DNA from: Takakia lepidozioides
Taxonomy: Eukaryota; Streptophyta; Takakiopsida; Takakiales; Takakiaceae
Reading direction: 5' to 3'
Length of the DNA stretch: 60,000 nt
NCBI GenBank assembly: GCA_030704615.1
Contig: CM060731.1
Span: 68,120,756 to 68,180,755 of the forward strand
This document shows, piece after piece, positions 50,374 through 60,000 of the stretch (position 1 is the stretch's first letter; every line of letters starts with the position of its first letter). The notes beneath the pieces were generated by a model that was not told the DNA's origin, did no database searches, and was given only the letters and a program-made list of their open reading frames with translations. Both the position numbers and the translations under genes were made by a program.

Positions 50374-52174
50374 CAAACTGCATGTCTAGTGATAGCCAAA
50401 GAAAGTTTTCAAACACAAAACAAAATTAACGAACCTGTATAGGACCCTCTTCATGGCTCCCTCCGCCCCGTACTGCTGGTCAAAGTCATTTGTGCGGGAG
50501 ATTCCTCCATCTCGGGAAAACTCTCTCAAGAAGCAGTTGCTCCAAGCAGTGGCCTTCCATTGCCTCAAGTAATCCTCCAGAGTGTCCTCGGGCACGGTCA
50601 TGGTAATTTTGTAGTCATAAAGTTGTTTCTCCAGCACCTTGTTTGCACGAGCTTCAATCTGCAGGTATTCATATGCATGGGTTAGAGTCCATTCATGGGA
50701 AGATATTCTCAAAATTTCAAGCAAAGAAAGTCCTGAAAAGTACCTGGCTCCAGTAGGTGGCTTTGTGCAACCATGTATCAAGAACTTGGTCGCTGAAGGG
50801 TTTGATGTGCCCAAAGTTTTCATCTCTTTCACCCCTAGGGAAGCAATATGTATCCTTGACAGTTGGGTCGGAATTCCAAATCTCCAGCCATTTCACTTTC
50901 TAGTCAGCTTCCACAACTGTAGTTGACAACCGGTGAAGCTTTTCCTGTGTCATCTCCAGTTTGGTGTTATTGTTCCAGTGGATTCTCACTTGGTTAAGGA
51001 ACTCGGGACCAAAATCAAGGTCAGCTATTCTCAGCTGTTTCACGAAGGCGCTCATGAGCTTCTTCCATATCTCATTTATCGTAAACTTCATGGCTTCCGC
51101 CACTCCCTTGGACGTCCTCATACCCTCCGGGTTTTTCAAACTTTTCCTCTCTCTCCAGCTTCAGCTATTTCTTGCTGCAAAACGCAATCCGGAATGAGAT
51201 CACAACAAACAATGTTACTGACAATCACAATAGACAATGGAAGGCCAGAGCGATGGAATACTTACATGTGTACATGTACTCCATGAATGATTCCCTCGTC
51301 AGCTTGTACCAGGTATCTGACGTTTTCGATGTCAAACATTTCTTGAATGACTCCGCACTCAGGATGCTCTTGAATGAATTGAGGGGCATCTGGCCGATAT
51401 TTTGTATCCTGAATAGTGTGTGAAGAAGGTTCGTTGTCGCATGGGCGGTTTCAGTTCCCCTGCACATACATTGGTGTGTCGTCGGTGAGTGCTAAAAGCG
51501 AACAGACAGTCAAGGGAAAATTGCAGACAATAACAGGTGAAGAAGACACTTACTTGTTAACATCATGCATTGCTGTCAACAGTGCAGTGATGTTTCCCTT
51601 GGGATCCAACACCATTGAGGCCACAGAGTAGTGTCATTCCTCCTCGGTGCTATGATATCTCTCGATCATGTTCTTCCAGGCAAGCAATCGGTGGTTGTCA
51701 TCCCAGACATGAAATATCTTGCCTGAGAAAGGCTGGGTGACGAGCCTCTTGCAAATGATAGATTCGAACTCCTTGTTTATCTGTCACCAGATAGGATCCC
51801 AGCCTCCAACAATGGACTCGTCCACCAACACCTCTCTGCCAGCGGAGTCCGCCAAGGAGACGTAAAAAATAGATTGACCCTCTATGTACCCATGGCAGAA
51901 ATCCTGTTCCAACTTTTTGAATGTCATTCGTCAGAGCTGGTCGAACGAAGGGCATGGAGATCAAACGTCATAGGGGTATCATTATTTTTCCCCCAGGGAC
52001 GCCCATGGCCTTGATAACCCTTGCCAAATTCACTTTGGAGAAGGAAAGCAGATCTTTCGCTCTGTCTTCATATGGCCTACCATCGTCTTCCTCCTCAACA
52101 ACCACCAGTTCCTGCTCAATGACTTCGTCCTCTACCTGAGCAGCACCTTTCATTTTCTTAGTCTGCAGTCAAAG

Positions 52175-52204
52175 TATTGCGTGCTTCAACGCACGCAATT
52201 TTCT
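52175..52204. repeat. Intronic hairpin 3
   Basis: ATTGCGTGC, short loop TTCAAC, GCACGCAAT. It lies just inside the acceptor of exon 2. Confidence 0.8.
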
Positions 52205-52312
52205 ACCATCTGAAATTTACTCATTTCTTTGCCTATTTCATTCCCAATGTCAATCTACTCTCTTCCATAAAAGTATGCAGCAGACATTGAATCTAATATC
52301 GCTGTAGGTAGA

Positions 52313-52390
52313 AAGGTGAGTGTGAGAGAACCTCCAGAAATTGCGTGCGTCAACCCACGCAATTTTTGGAGGTTCTCTCACACTCACCTT
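52313..52390. repeat. Intronic hairpin 2, long near-perfect palindrome
   Basis: About 34-bp arms, AAGGTGAGTGTGAGAGAACC onward and its complement ending CACTCACCTT, with only two mismatches around a short loop. The core is again ATTGCGTGCG / CCACGCAAT. Confidence 0.9.
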
Positions 52391-52581
52391 CTCTCAGCTG
52401 TCGAACTCTAATCGAACTACTTGGGATGTTACAGCACATGTGGATGTGAATGTCTCTCCTTCTATGCAGTACATGAAAAGTGAGAAGTGGGTCACACCTG
52501 GGTTTGGTTGTTATGCATTGCCTGCATCCCTGTGGTCTTACTCTGAATGATAAAGAAAGAAATAGCATAAAAGAGAGCAAG

Positions 52582-52612
52582 AAAAATGCGTGCGCCAATG
52601 CACGCAGTTTTC
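52582..52612. repeat. Intronic hairpin 1
   Basis: AAAATGCGTGC, loop GCCAAT, GCACGCAGTTTT. It lies in intron 1. Confidence 0.75.
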
Positions 52613-52973
52613 ATGCCCTGGAAACTTGACAGAAGATGGCAAGTAAGAGAATCACCTGAGGTCCTTTGACCGAAGAACTCCCAGATGCCTTTGATGTGGC
52701 AACATCGTTGGTCGTCCTCCTAGTTTGGACAGCCTTCTTAACCTTCGGCGTCGCCTCCTCCTCCACGACGTTTTTCCCCTTCGGCGTGGATTCCTTTGCA
52801 AGAGCGTCTGCCTCGTCTGTGTCCATAGCATCTGTGTCGTCCTCTGACGCAGTTTCATCCCCAACTTCATCAGGAGTTGGCGGCTGGTCCTCCTCCGCCA
52901 TCTGTTTGGTTTCCAGGGCTGCGCTCTCCTCTGCGATCTCCTTCAGTGTCATGTTCAGCTTTCGGCCTTTCAT

Positions 52974-54075
52974 TCTCTCTCTTGCCTTCTTCCTCTCTCG
53001 CGCTGAAGTAAAAAAGAATGATTGTCTTCTACGCCTTCCACTCTCTCACGCGGAACTCTGTCTCCTGCTACTCTCCAGCTTGAAAAACTACGATCTACTG
53101 GAATGAGAGACGTTGTGCGATGAGTAGCAGCCGAGGCATCGCTCTCAGCGGTTATGCATGTTTTTACTGCATACGTGTCCCCCTCCTAACAGCACATTCA
53201 TCCATTCTGCAGTGGCCGCCGTCTTTCATTATGGAGGTATGGCCATCGCATGGATTTGATTTGGATGGATTACTTATTTCAATAGATTTTTTGGATTCTC
53301 CCGGATCAACATCTTCCATTCGTGCGCCGCCGATTCCTCTTAAACCCTACACTCAATGCATTGTCGGGTTCCACGTGGCTGAACACATTGGGGTGGCATG
53401 TGATGTCGGTCTCCGCCGTCAATTTACATGGGTCGGTAAAGGCACATAACTGCTGAACAACTGTTTTATGAAGTGTTTTGACAACTGTTTCTGAAAGGCT
53501 CTTTAATGGTATGTCAGCTTTTCAAATAGGTCGACGGAAACCTAGAAGTCCGTCACCTTAACTAACGAGGTCGGCAAAGGACAACACGTCATGTATATCC
53601 CAAACCATTGTGGAAGGATAAGTTATAACGAGTTACGAACGGTCGTTTTCCAAACAAATTTCGCCTGGTCCCTTCGTATTTCATAATCATTTCGCAAATT
53701 CTATAATCTATCTACGTATTATGAACATACCCACAAAGTTCTCGAAGCACAAAATAATTTCGATTGATCTCACAATACTCTGGGACCTGTCAGATGGTAC
53801 ATTGAATATACTGGCCAAGTCTCGAAGCGAACGAAAACCATTTGGATGGGCAACCATTCGTTACCCCTTTGTATAAATTTCAATTGATCTCATATTACTC
53901 TGGGACCTCTTAGATGGTACATTGAACATACTCGCCAAGTCTCAAAGCGATCCAAAATCATTTCAATGGGAAATGTAATCCCCACTATCGTTTGTAAGAA
54001 GAATCCGCACAGAAGTTGTGGGTTCCGCACTTTGTGGGTTCCGCACTTCTTCGAGGGAATTTCTCTTGCAGCAAC
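52974..54075. promoter_or_regulatory. Divergent intergenic region between methyltransferase-like and transposase genes
   Basis: 1.1 kb separates the two start codons. It contains a 120-bp tandem repeat (53761-53880 and 53881 to about 53975) with ATTGATCTCA, TACTCTGGGACCT and AGATGGTACATTGAA in both. Shared control of both genes is inferred from the layout. A 109-codon frame at 53120 has no family support. Confidence 0.5.
53761..53975. repeat. 120-bp tandem repeat, about 1.8 copies
   Basis: The copies are aligned exactly 120 bp apart and share most positions over 90 bp. Confidence 0.85.
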
Positions 54076-57000
54076 ATGGCTTCCTCCGAAGCAGAGTTTT
54101 ACTCTGTGGAGAAACCAGTACCTTTCTCGAAGGAGACCAATGACAATGGTTTTGCAATTGCGGAGGAACATCTCCTAGTAACGCGTTTCGAGTTCCAGTA
54201 TGGTACTGTGTGGCTGGAAAGAGAGGTTTACGATGTCGATGGAAAGTTGAAGAAGTATGCTTTCCAGAAACCGGATGAAAACGCATTTATGAGTCAGTGG
54301 AGAGTTCCTCTAGGAAGATACAGAGTCCTTGGAGCTCCTCGCCGGCAGTCGATTGGTTCGTATGTGACGCCGGGAACTGCTGCTTCTGTTGTTCAAGACA
54401 AGAGGAATGTGGCCGTGAAGACGGAGCCCACAACTTCCAGACAAATTGTTGAGCTCTTCGACTCCTCGGAGGAGGACGTCCCGAAAATTCCTTTTGTGGC
54501 TCCTTCTCCGGTGGTCGTGGTGCCGGAATTGAAGGGCCTGTGTAGTGTCATTCCTAAATTGAAGTCAATGGGAGACATGCCCGGTTTCAAGAGTGAATTG
54601 CGGGGGATTGACTGGGACACTGTCCCTGTTGAGCGTGTACAGTACCTTCCGGAATCTTTTGATGGGGATGTCGTCTTCGAGTTGCCTCCACCTGGGCGGG
54701 GTGGACCTGTTTCGAGCCTGATGCATGGAATGGACAAGAGACACGATGGACACCCATGGTGCAGAACAAAGACATCCAATATTCAAAATGATGGCAAGCT
54801 CGTTTTCAGGAGAACGGTGTGCAATGGGCACCTGAGGTGCGAGAATTTGAGTTGCAGACATTTCCTGCCGTCAGAGGTTCAGAATCAGAGCGAGTGGGAG
54901 GGTGTCGCCGAGAATCCTTTCAAGCCCGGTGAAGCACCTCCAAGCTCCAACACGTTCATTTGCAAGTTCTGCAAACGAGCGCCTTCCTGTGTGGCAGTGT
55001 GTGGAGCAAGAATGTACTATGTGGTGCACCGTTTTCCAACCTTGATTAGAGCCGGTGTGCATTTCGGGTTCCACAACCATCCAGTGTCGAAGGGGGATTA
55101 CAGGGAAAGTGTTGAAACAGTATCCAGGTTGATAAGACAAGAGTATGAGAGCAATCCAATAGCCACCACCTCCACAATTGTTCTTGGAGCAAGCAAGACT
55201 TTCCTAGAAACCCATATTCTTAGTGAAGGAGATTCTGTGGGCAGGAAACTCGACAGGGCAGCCTTGGACAATGTTATGGATGACTTCTCTACCCTGAGCT
55301 CGCCGAACATTAAAAACCAGGTGAATGCATTGAGGATGGGCTCTGCTAACAGAGGGTACGTTGATAACATTTTCGAGTTGAAGCGACGGAGCAGGTATGA
55401 CTACATTCAAGAGAGTGTGTTCCCAGGTCAAGGATCAAACAAAGTGTACATTTTCAAAATGTTCACAGCGGGGAGGGCAGCGGAGTCAGTCTTGTGAAGC
55501 GCATGCAGAAGGGTGGTGATCTTCAAAACTGTTTCCTTATGTTTGATCACGTCAAACGGGTGAAAGACTGGACTACAATGGCGTGTCATGTTTACGATCC
55601 TTTCTACCAGCGAGTCATGACAATTGCAGTGTGTGATATGCAATTAGAGGATGCGGATTCGCAGCAGCTAATGTGGAGAAGTCTCATTCACGTTATGGAC
55701 TCCCAGGGTCTTCCATCTCCAAATTTCGCCGCATTTATGGCCGACAGTGCTCAAGCGAATTTCAATGCTCTTCACATTGTGTTTGGATCAAGAGATCCAA
55801 AGGTGCCAATGCCAGGAAGAGAGCGAACATGTCTTTTCCATTGGACCCAGTCCCTTGAGAAACATACAAAGGCAGACATCAAACCGGAAATGCAGCCTAT
55901 TCATCTTAGGCTATGCAAACAGTACAAAGATGCCAAAAGCATGGCAGAGGCGAATACATTGTTCCAGACAATTCGTGCCTGGTGGTTCTCATCTGGGGCT
56001 GCATCAGAAGATAGTATGAGAGCGCTAGAAGACTGGCTTTTTTGGCACTTCCGGTACAGACAATGGGGAGCATGCATTTGAAATCTTGCAAATTTCATTG
56101 AGTTTGTATCTATTTCCAGTCATGTTTGTTGTGGTGGGGTGTGCCTGTCCTCTTCTGATATATGTTTTTCCATTTTGCAGCACTTCTCAATTGAAGAGAT
56201 GGCAGACATGCCCTCTTGCAATCTTGCGGAGACAGTGCACAATGTATGGTTGCAGCAATCTGGAAAGCGGGCCGGGATTTGTATGTGGCGACGGCAAATG
56301 ATCTGATTCGAGCTCTACTGCAATAGACGAGATATCGGGAGTTCTTGCGGGGTGGCGTTGGTGGCAAGGGTCCAGACAAGTCCGAGTTGATTTTGTGAGC
56401 AGCAAGAAGATCAGGGGATTCGAACAAGATTGCCAGGGCTGTCAGCATGTGTGCGGAAGGAACTCCACTGGTGTCATGCGGACTCCCACAGGCCAGACAG
56501 GGACAACTTCTCCATGCCGCGTGTTCCATTTCATCAGAGGTTTGTTTCCGGCATATCCAATGTGGACGATCCTTTGTCGCAAAGCCAAAGGCAGCCATCT
56601 CCCACAGTGAGTGCAATGGGGTAGGAGGCAAACGTGCTCCCCCCTGTGGTGGAGTCCATGTGCCCCGAAGAAGTCTGGCACATAGAACGCACCATTGCTG
56701 GGTCTCGAGTGAAGTGCATGGCAATCAGAGCAACCAATCGCGAGAAATGCAAGTCCTCCATATCCAAAGGCAAGGTCCGCACTCCGGCTCCGACCTTCAC
56801 TGGTTTGTTCAATCCTTACGGGCAAGCCAAGGCGAAGAACCACAAACCCTGATGACTGTGGTAGGTCCATGCGTGGGACCGTGCAACCATCGGTTGTCTC
56901 CTCCACCAAGCGTTTGGCCTGTGAAGGTGGGGACACATCTCACAACTCACGAGATTGCCATGTTGGAGGAGGCAGGCTTCTCCCTTCAGCGAGCCCCCTC

Positions 57001-57403
57001 TGTACATGCAGTTGCTTCTACTTCAGCAAGTTCTAGAGTGCCACCACCGAACGCTGATGAATGGCCAACAAAACGAAATGGGAAGTTGGTTCATTGTTTC
57101 CCTCCGACTGCCGAGCATTTCGGCAAGGTAGAATCCGCTCGAATGCTTCAAGGTCGTGTTATAGGCACTACGGAAGTTCCACATCCCGGGTATGGACGAA
57201 TCTACACTATGATGACCTCCACATCCGCTATGCACGACCGGTTGTACGACATCACAATTTCAAATTCTCCCAACTGCACCTGTCCTGATTTTGTTGGCAT
57301 GCTTACAACAAGTTTGGGAAAGACAGGCAAATTTATACCCTGCAAGCATCTGTATTTTATCTTCTTGAACAGAATGGTTTGTGATCCCAGACGCGACATC
57401 TGA
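54076..57403 (+). pseudogene. MULE-type transposase, decayed
   Basis: The ATG at 54076 (MASSEAEFYSVEK) opens a long frame to 55497. After an acidic region it shows a zinc-cluster domain of the kind found in plant MULE transposases (HDGHPWCRTKTSN, CNGHLRCENLSCRHF, CKFCKRAPSC, GVHFGFHNHPVSKGDYRE). A one-base shift near 55460 leads into the DDE-like core (MACHVYDPFYQRVMTIAVCD, FAAFMADSAQANFNAL, TCLFHWTQSL; to 56081). After an acceptor at 56180 (HFSIEEMADMPSCNLAETVH) come in-frame TAG (near 56324) and TGA (near 56397). The C-terminus carries a SWIM zinc finger (NCTCPDF...FIPCKHLYFIF; about 57270-57370). The order zinc cluster, DDE, SWIM is that of MULEs. Damage implies no activity from this copy. 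Confidence 0.78.
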
Positions 57404-57689
57404 GGCCACCATGAGTTTCAACGAGGTGAATACACTTATACAGCGGGATATGAGCACATAGCATCCTCTTCACTTTGGTCAACTGCAAATTCCATTACTG
57501 CATTTCACAAGAGTTGAAACTTGAGCTTGATGTCCCTTCATATATTTGATGCCAATGCAGCCTCCAATTATATTGTGCAATGTGTGCCATTTCTTTCTTG
57601 CATGTAGTCGTTCGAAAATAAATGGAATGGATGCAAATGCTTTCACAAGTCATTGCTGCATTTTAATTTCCGGTGTTTTGCATGAATGA

Positions 57690-57918
57690 ATGCCACGGCT
57701 ATAGGCCCCTTGGCTATAGGTGCTATATGTTTCTGATGACATGGTATCTGGCAAGTTGTCCAAATGCCACATCATTCAGACGACTGCCACGTTAGCAGGA
57801 TAACGACACATCAGCAGGCCCACGCCACGTCAGCCTCAGGCTCACGCTACGTCAGCGCGACCCCACGCTCACGCCACATCAGCTGGTGCGAGCTCACGCT
57901 CACGCGGAAGTCACGTCC
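57690..57918. repeat. Right terminal and subterminal region of the Mutator-like element
   Basis: CCACGGCTATAGGCCCC (near 57693) is the inverted partner of the left CCTATAGCC block. Variants of GCCACGTCAGC recur near 57785, 57822, 57846 and 57874. The terminal match GCTCACGCTCACGCGGAAG ends at 57910. Confidence 0.75.
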
Positions 57919-57927
57919 CTCAAATTA
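57919..57927. repeat. 9-bp target-site duplication of the Mutator-like element, right copy
   Basis: CTCAAATTA, identical to 45847-45855. Confidence 0.8.
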
Positions 57928-59415
57928 AGGGTGGATCCTCTGTCAGACCATTCTCCTCCCGGGAAGCGGGCGACACTCTTCTCCTCTCGGGTCCTCCTAG
58001 TGATACAAGCGAGTATGGAGCCGCAGAACTTCTTGAATGCGCCTCCCGACAAGGTGCGTCCACTAACCTCCACTTGACAGTCGACGTTCACCTTTTCGTG
58101 ATATGGTCTACTCTTGGTCATTTGCAGTAGTCCATTGTCGGGACACTTATGTCTCCGAAAACGTAGAGGTCACTCTGAAACTAAGAAACACTACATCGTG
58201 TTGTTTCTGACGGCGAGAACACTTAAATTGCGCAGGATGGCATCGTCCATCAACCTTCATTTGCAACATCGGGGAAGAGGAAACGGATGCTGTGAATATT
58301 GAGTGTCAACGGACTCCTCTGCTACCAGCCACCTCCAACCGGCGGTGAATTGTTTAAGGAGAGATTTTGTTTATGGAAAGTTACAGTTCATGTTCCCGAC
58401 AGACCTTTTGTGGTTCACCGGCCCGGAGTCTTGAAGTTTCTCAACCTTGCGTTCATGCATTTTCACGTGGCGATCTGGTCATGTGTTGAAAGAGATGTTC
58501 TTTGTAGGATGCTCGAGTGCTTAGTTCCTACGAAAATTGCGAAGAAGTTTTGTTTCATCTGGTCAACTGAGGATTGCAAAGACACAACCGGTTACATCCT
58601 GCTTGGGATGAAATATCTCGTTAAGGATATTCGCACTGTTCTTGCCAAGTACCCTGGCTTTGCAACGCATGGACTTGGTAGGGACAAATACTCTTTGTCA
58701 ATGATGAGTCATCAAAGGGCCTCCGAAACCCACCAAATACTAGATTCTTCCCTATTTTATACAAGCCATCACCAAAGGACTTGGTTGACCAGGATGATAT
58801 AACAAAAGCTGTTTGGCCATATATATTGAAAATGACTGCAGCTTCAACAGTCATAGATTACATCAGCGAGAACCCTGCCAAGTGTTCTCGTAAGCCTATT
58901 GGTCGCGCCCATGCCTATTGGGCTTGGTATGGAAGATATGTTGATCCTCGTGTTTGGATCCCACAACAAAAGAAACCTGATTACCTTGGTATGTACTTAT
59001 CCTACTATTTGTTGTTTATGGAGAATTTGATCTTGAAAGTGTCTTCCACTTGCACTTTTACTTTATCATTTTTTCTACAAATGTTCCACATTTCAGCTGA
59101 CATTTGTCATATGAAAAATTGTTTTGCCCAGTCACATTTAAGGAGCGAATTCGAAAAGAAGAAGAAGAGCTTCGTGATTGGCAAGAATGGCGGGCTTCCC
59201 GGCAAGCTTCAAGGGCATCAAGAGATTCAACAAGTAGAGTTCCAAGTAACATTTCGGATGATAATGTTACTACTAGGTTCGAGTTCTCCGAAAGTATTTC
59301 CGTTTCCTTTGGTGCGGAGACCGTTGCAAGTGGTTGTGGTAACCGGAGGCGTCTTCAAAAACATGTATTGACTGCGAGCCGTTTGGGAGGAGGCTATGTA
59401 ATATTAATGGGTTAG
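57928..59415 (+). pseudogene. Host FCP1/NIF-like unit C, right part, decayed
   Basis: The first exon (to about 58051, donor GTGCGT) may continue the exon left of the element. After an acceptor at 58127 the FCP1-like domain reads SVNGLLC (catalytic Asp replaced), FVVHRPGVLKFLNLAFMHFH, VAIWSCVERDVL. After a single-base loss near 58686 it continues in another frame as ILFVNDESSKGLRNPPNTRF and DDITKAVWPYILKM. It ends with KPIGRAHAYWAWYGRYVDP and, after an acceptor near 59130, a basic/acidic coiled segment (RIRKEEEELRDWQEWRASRQ). The stop at 59415 closes it. It is non-functional as read. Confidence 0.6.
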
Positions 59416-60000
59416 TGTAAGCCGTTGTATGGGTTCGAGCCGCTGGATAACATTAAGTCCAACGGATGTACAGTTGACGTTACATTATGTTTGACTGCAA
59501 CGCCAAAGTTGCAATCTCTAATAAAATATGAATGTTTATCATCAATGTATGCGGACACATTCTTTCATGCCATCCTCTTCATCACATGCCATGATTGTTC
59601 TATGTTTGGTTTTGTATGTCATCTGATATGGCAACCATTTTGTGCAAAAAGTTTTACATATCTGACCTCACATCATGGTGTAATTTATTGCATCATCCCA
59701 TTTTTTTTTGTAAACGTCAACTTGGCAGTGGATGTTCTTCTAAAACCACAATACATACTTATATTGTCTCCAAAAAATGTTTGGAGGATTATTGTTCATG
59801 GTTATATTGTGCATAAAACAACCAAAATAATCATATATATCGCTTTATCTCAATAATAAATTTTGTTTATTCATATTTCTCATATTAATTCTGGACCAAA
59901 CAAAAGTCCAGAATTAGTTAAAATAGGGTTTATAACGTCGACATGAATGTCGAGGTTCTACACCAATTTCAAATCTACTTGTTGAATTCTAGAGTCAAGA
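59416..60000. other. A/T-rich 3' flank, no gene recognised
   Basis: AATAAA-like signals are present near 59855. The 143-codon frame at 59425 is A/T-rich and hydrophobic, without family support. Confidence 0.4.

Larger units (their letters stand above)
48300..52973 (-). pseudogene. Amino-methyltransferase-like (N6/N4 MTase fold) gene of the Mutator-like element, nine exons
   Basis: Exons on minus: 52973-52656, 52162-51552, 51459-51266, 51174-50744, 50658-50435, 50049-49449, 49365-49027, 48867-48582, 48499-48300, all with GT-AG borders. The N-terminus is acidic and basic low complexity; exon 6 has a Lys/Gly-rich linker. Exon 7 gives ADMVIVDILDGLPVPD at the place of the catalytic motif IV (normally (D/N)PP(Y/W)), then WVFSFCNIFLSDAGVLVMIQ and WNGVNSLYL. 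Exons 8-9 give VDLTLGTGGSYHAYKAAGRH and LFGMEGDADIFNDLL, matching the AdoMet-binding motif (DPFxGSG...GxExD) of class-beta enzymes, where motif I follows motif IV. In-frame stops: two TGA in exon 2 (near 51770 and 51630), TAG in exon 4 (near 50902), TAG in exon 8 (near 48725), plus shifts in exons 2-4. Catalytic motif IV is degenerate. Whether the ancestor methylated DNA or RNA is unknown. Confidence 0.6.
45856..57918 (+). mobile_element. 12-kb Mutator-like element carrying transposase, amino-methyltransferase-like gene and captured RPL32
   Basis: The ends share CTTCCGCGTGAGCGTGAGC at 45864-45882 and, inverted, at 57892-57910. Each is 8 bp inside a perfect 9-bp duplication (CTCAAATTA), the length expected for MULEs. 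Further in, GGGGCCTATAGCC(G)CGG near 46018 has an inverted partner near 57693-57710, and GCCACGTCA-type 9-mers are iterated near both ends. Inside, in order, are RPL32 fragments (-), an amino-methyltransferase-like gene (-), a 1.1-kb divergent intergenic region and a MULE-type transposase gene (+). It interrupts an FCP1-like locus. Both genes carry stops, so this copy is probably not autonomous now. Confidence 0.8.

Noticed and set aside
53120-53449. A 109-codon frame between the two element genes as a third element gene
   Set aside because: No family signature and no conserved start context. It is more likely promoter sequence.
48300-56400. In-frame TGA/TAG codons as selenocysteine or recoded sites
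   Set aside because: They occur in a transposon with frameshifts, also include TAG, and are explained by simple transitions. No recoding structure was seen.

Overview
This window looks like nuclear DNA of a streptophyte plant, probably a seed-free lineage (bryophyte, lycophyte, fern or charophyte alga). The evidence is a plant-type MED6, a plant myo-inositol-phosphate synthase, a two-domain AP2 (ANT/WRI1-type) transcription factor with the family's 9-nt microexon, PPR repeats, TTTAGGG-like arrays, GT-AG introns and heavy retrotransposon load. I do not assign a species.

Layout. 0-4.2 kb: a decayed PPR fragment and local tandem repeats. 5.6-7.3 kb (-): an intact five-exon MED6 gene. Head-to-head with it at 7.7-17.5 kb (+) is a myo-inositol-3-phosphate synthase locus that is now a pseudogene. 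Exon 1 and the last five exons read on +, the middle exons lie on - as an inverted block, and a LINE nested inside an older LINE separates the parts. 19.9-25.6 kb (+): an intact nine-exon AP2/ANT-type gene. 26.2-35.8 kb: two decayed Ty3/gypsy elements on -, one invaded by a Ty1/copia fragment, plus a LINE fragment. 36.2-38.0 kb: degenerate telomere-like repeats. 38.8-41.1 kb: unrecognised degenerate coding stretches.

41.7-59.4 kb is the most unusual part. FCP1/NIF-like (HAD phosphatase-fold) coding units lie on + at 42.4-44.5 kb and 57.9-59.4 kb. Between them sits a roughly 12.06-kb Mutator-like element (45856-57918), with a 19-bp identical terminal inverted match and a perfect 9-bp flanking duplication CTCAAATTA. 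A reading frame left of the element can be continued on its right. The element carries a MULE-type transposase gene on + (zinc cluster, DDE-like core, SWIM finger). Head-to-head with it on - is a nine-exon gene whose C-terminal half has the layout of an N6/N4 amino-methyltransferase. It also carries captured, exon-multiplied fragments of ribosomal protein L32. Introns of the methyltransferase-like gene contain a family of short TGCGTGCG hairpins. Both element genes have in-frame stops explicable by C-to-T or G-to-A change, so this copy looks inactive, but its architecture (transposase plus amino-methyltransferase plus captured host gene) is the candidate new system.

Limits: exon boundaries were assigned by eye from splice signals and protein family knowledge. 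No database search, alignment program or transcript data were available.
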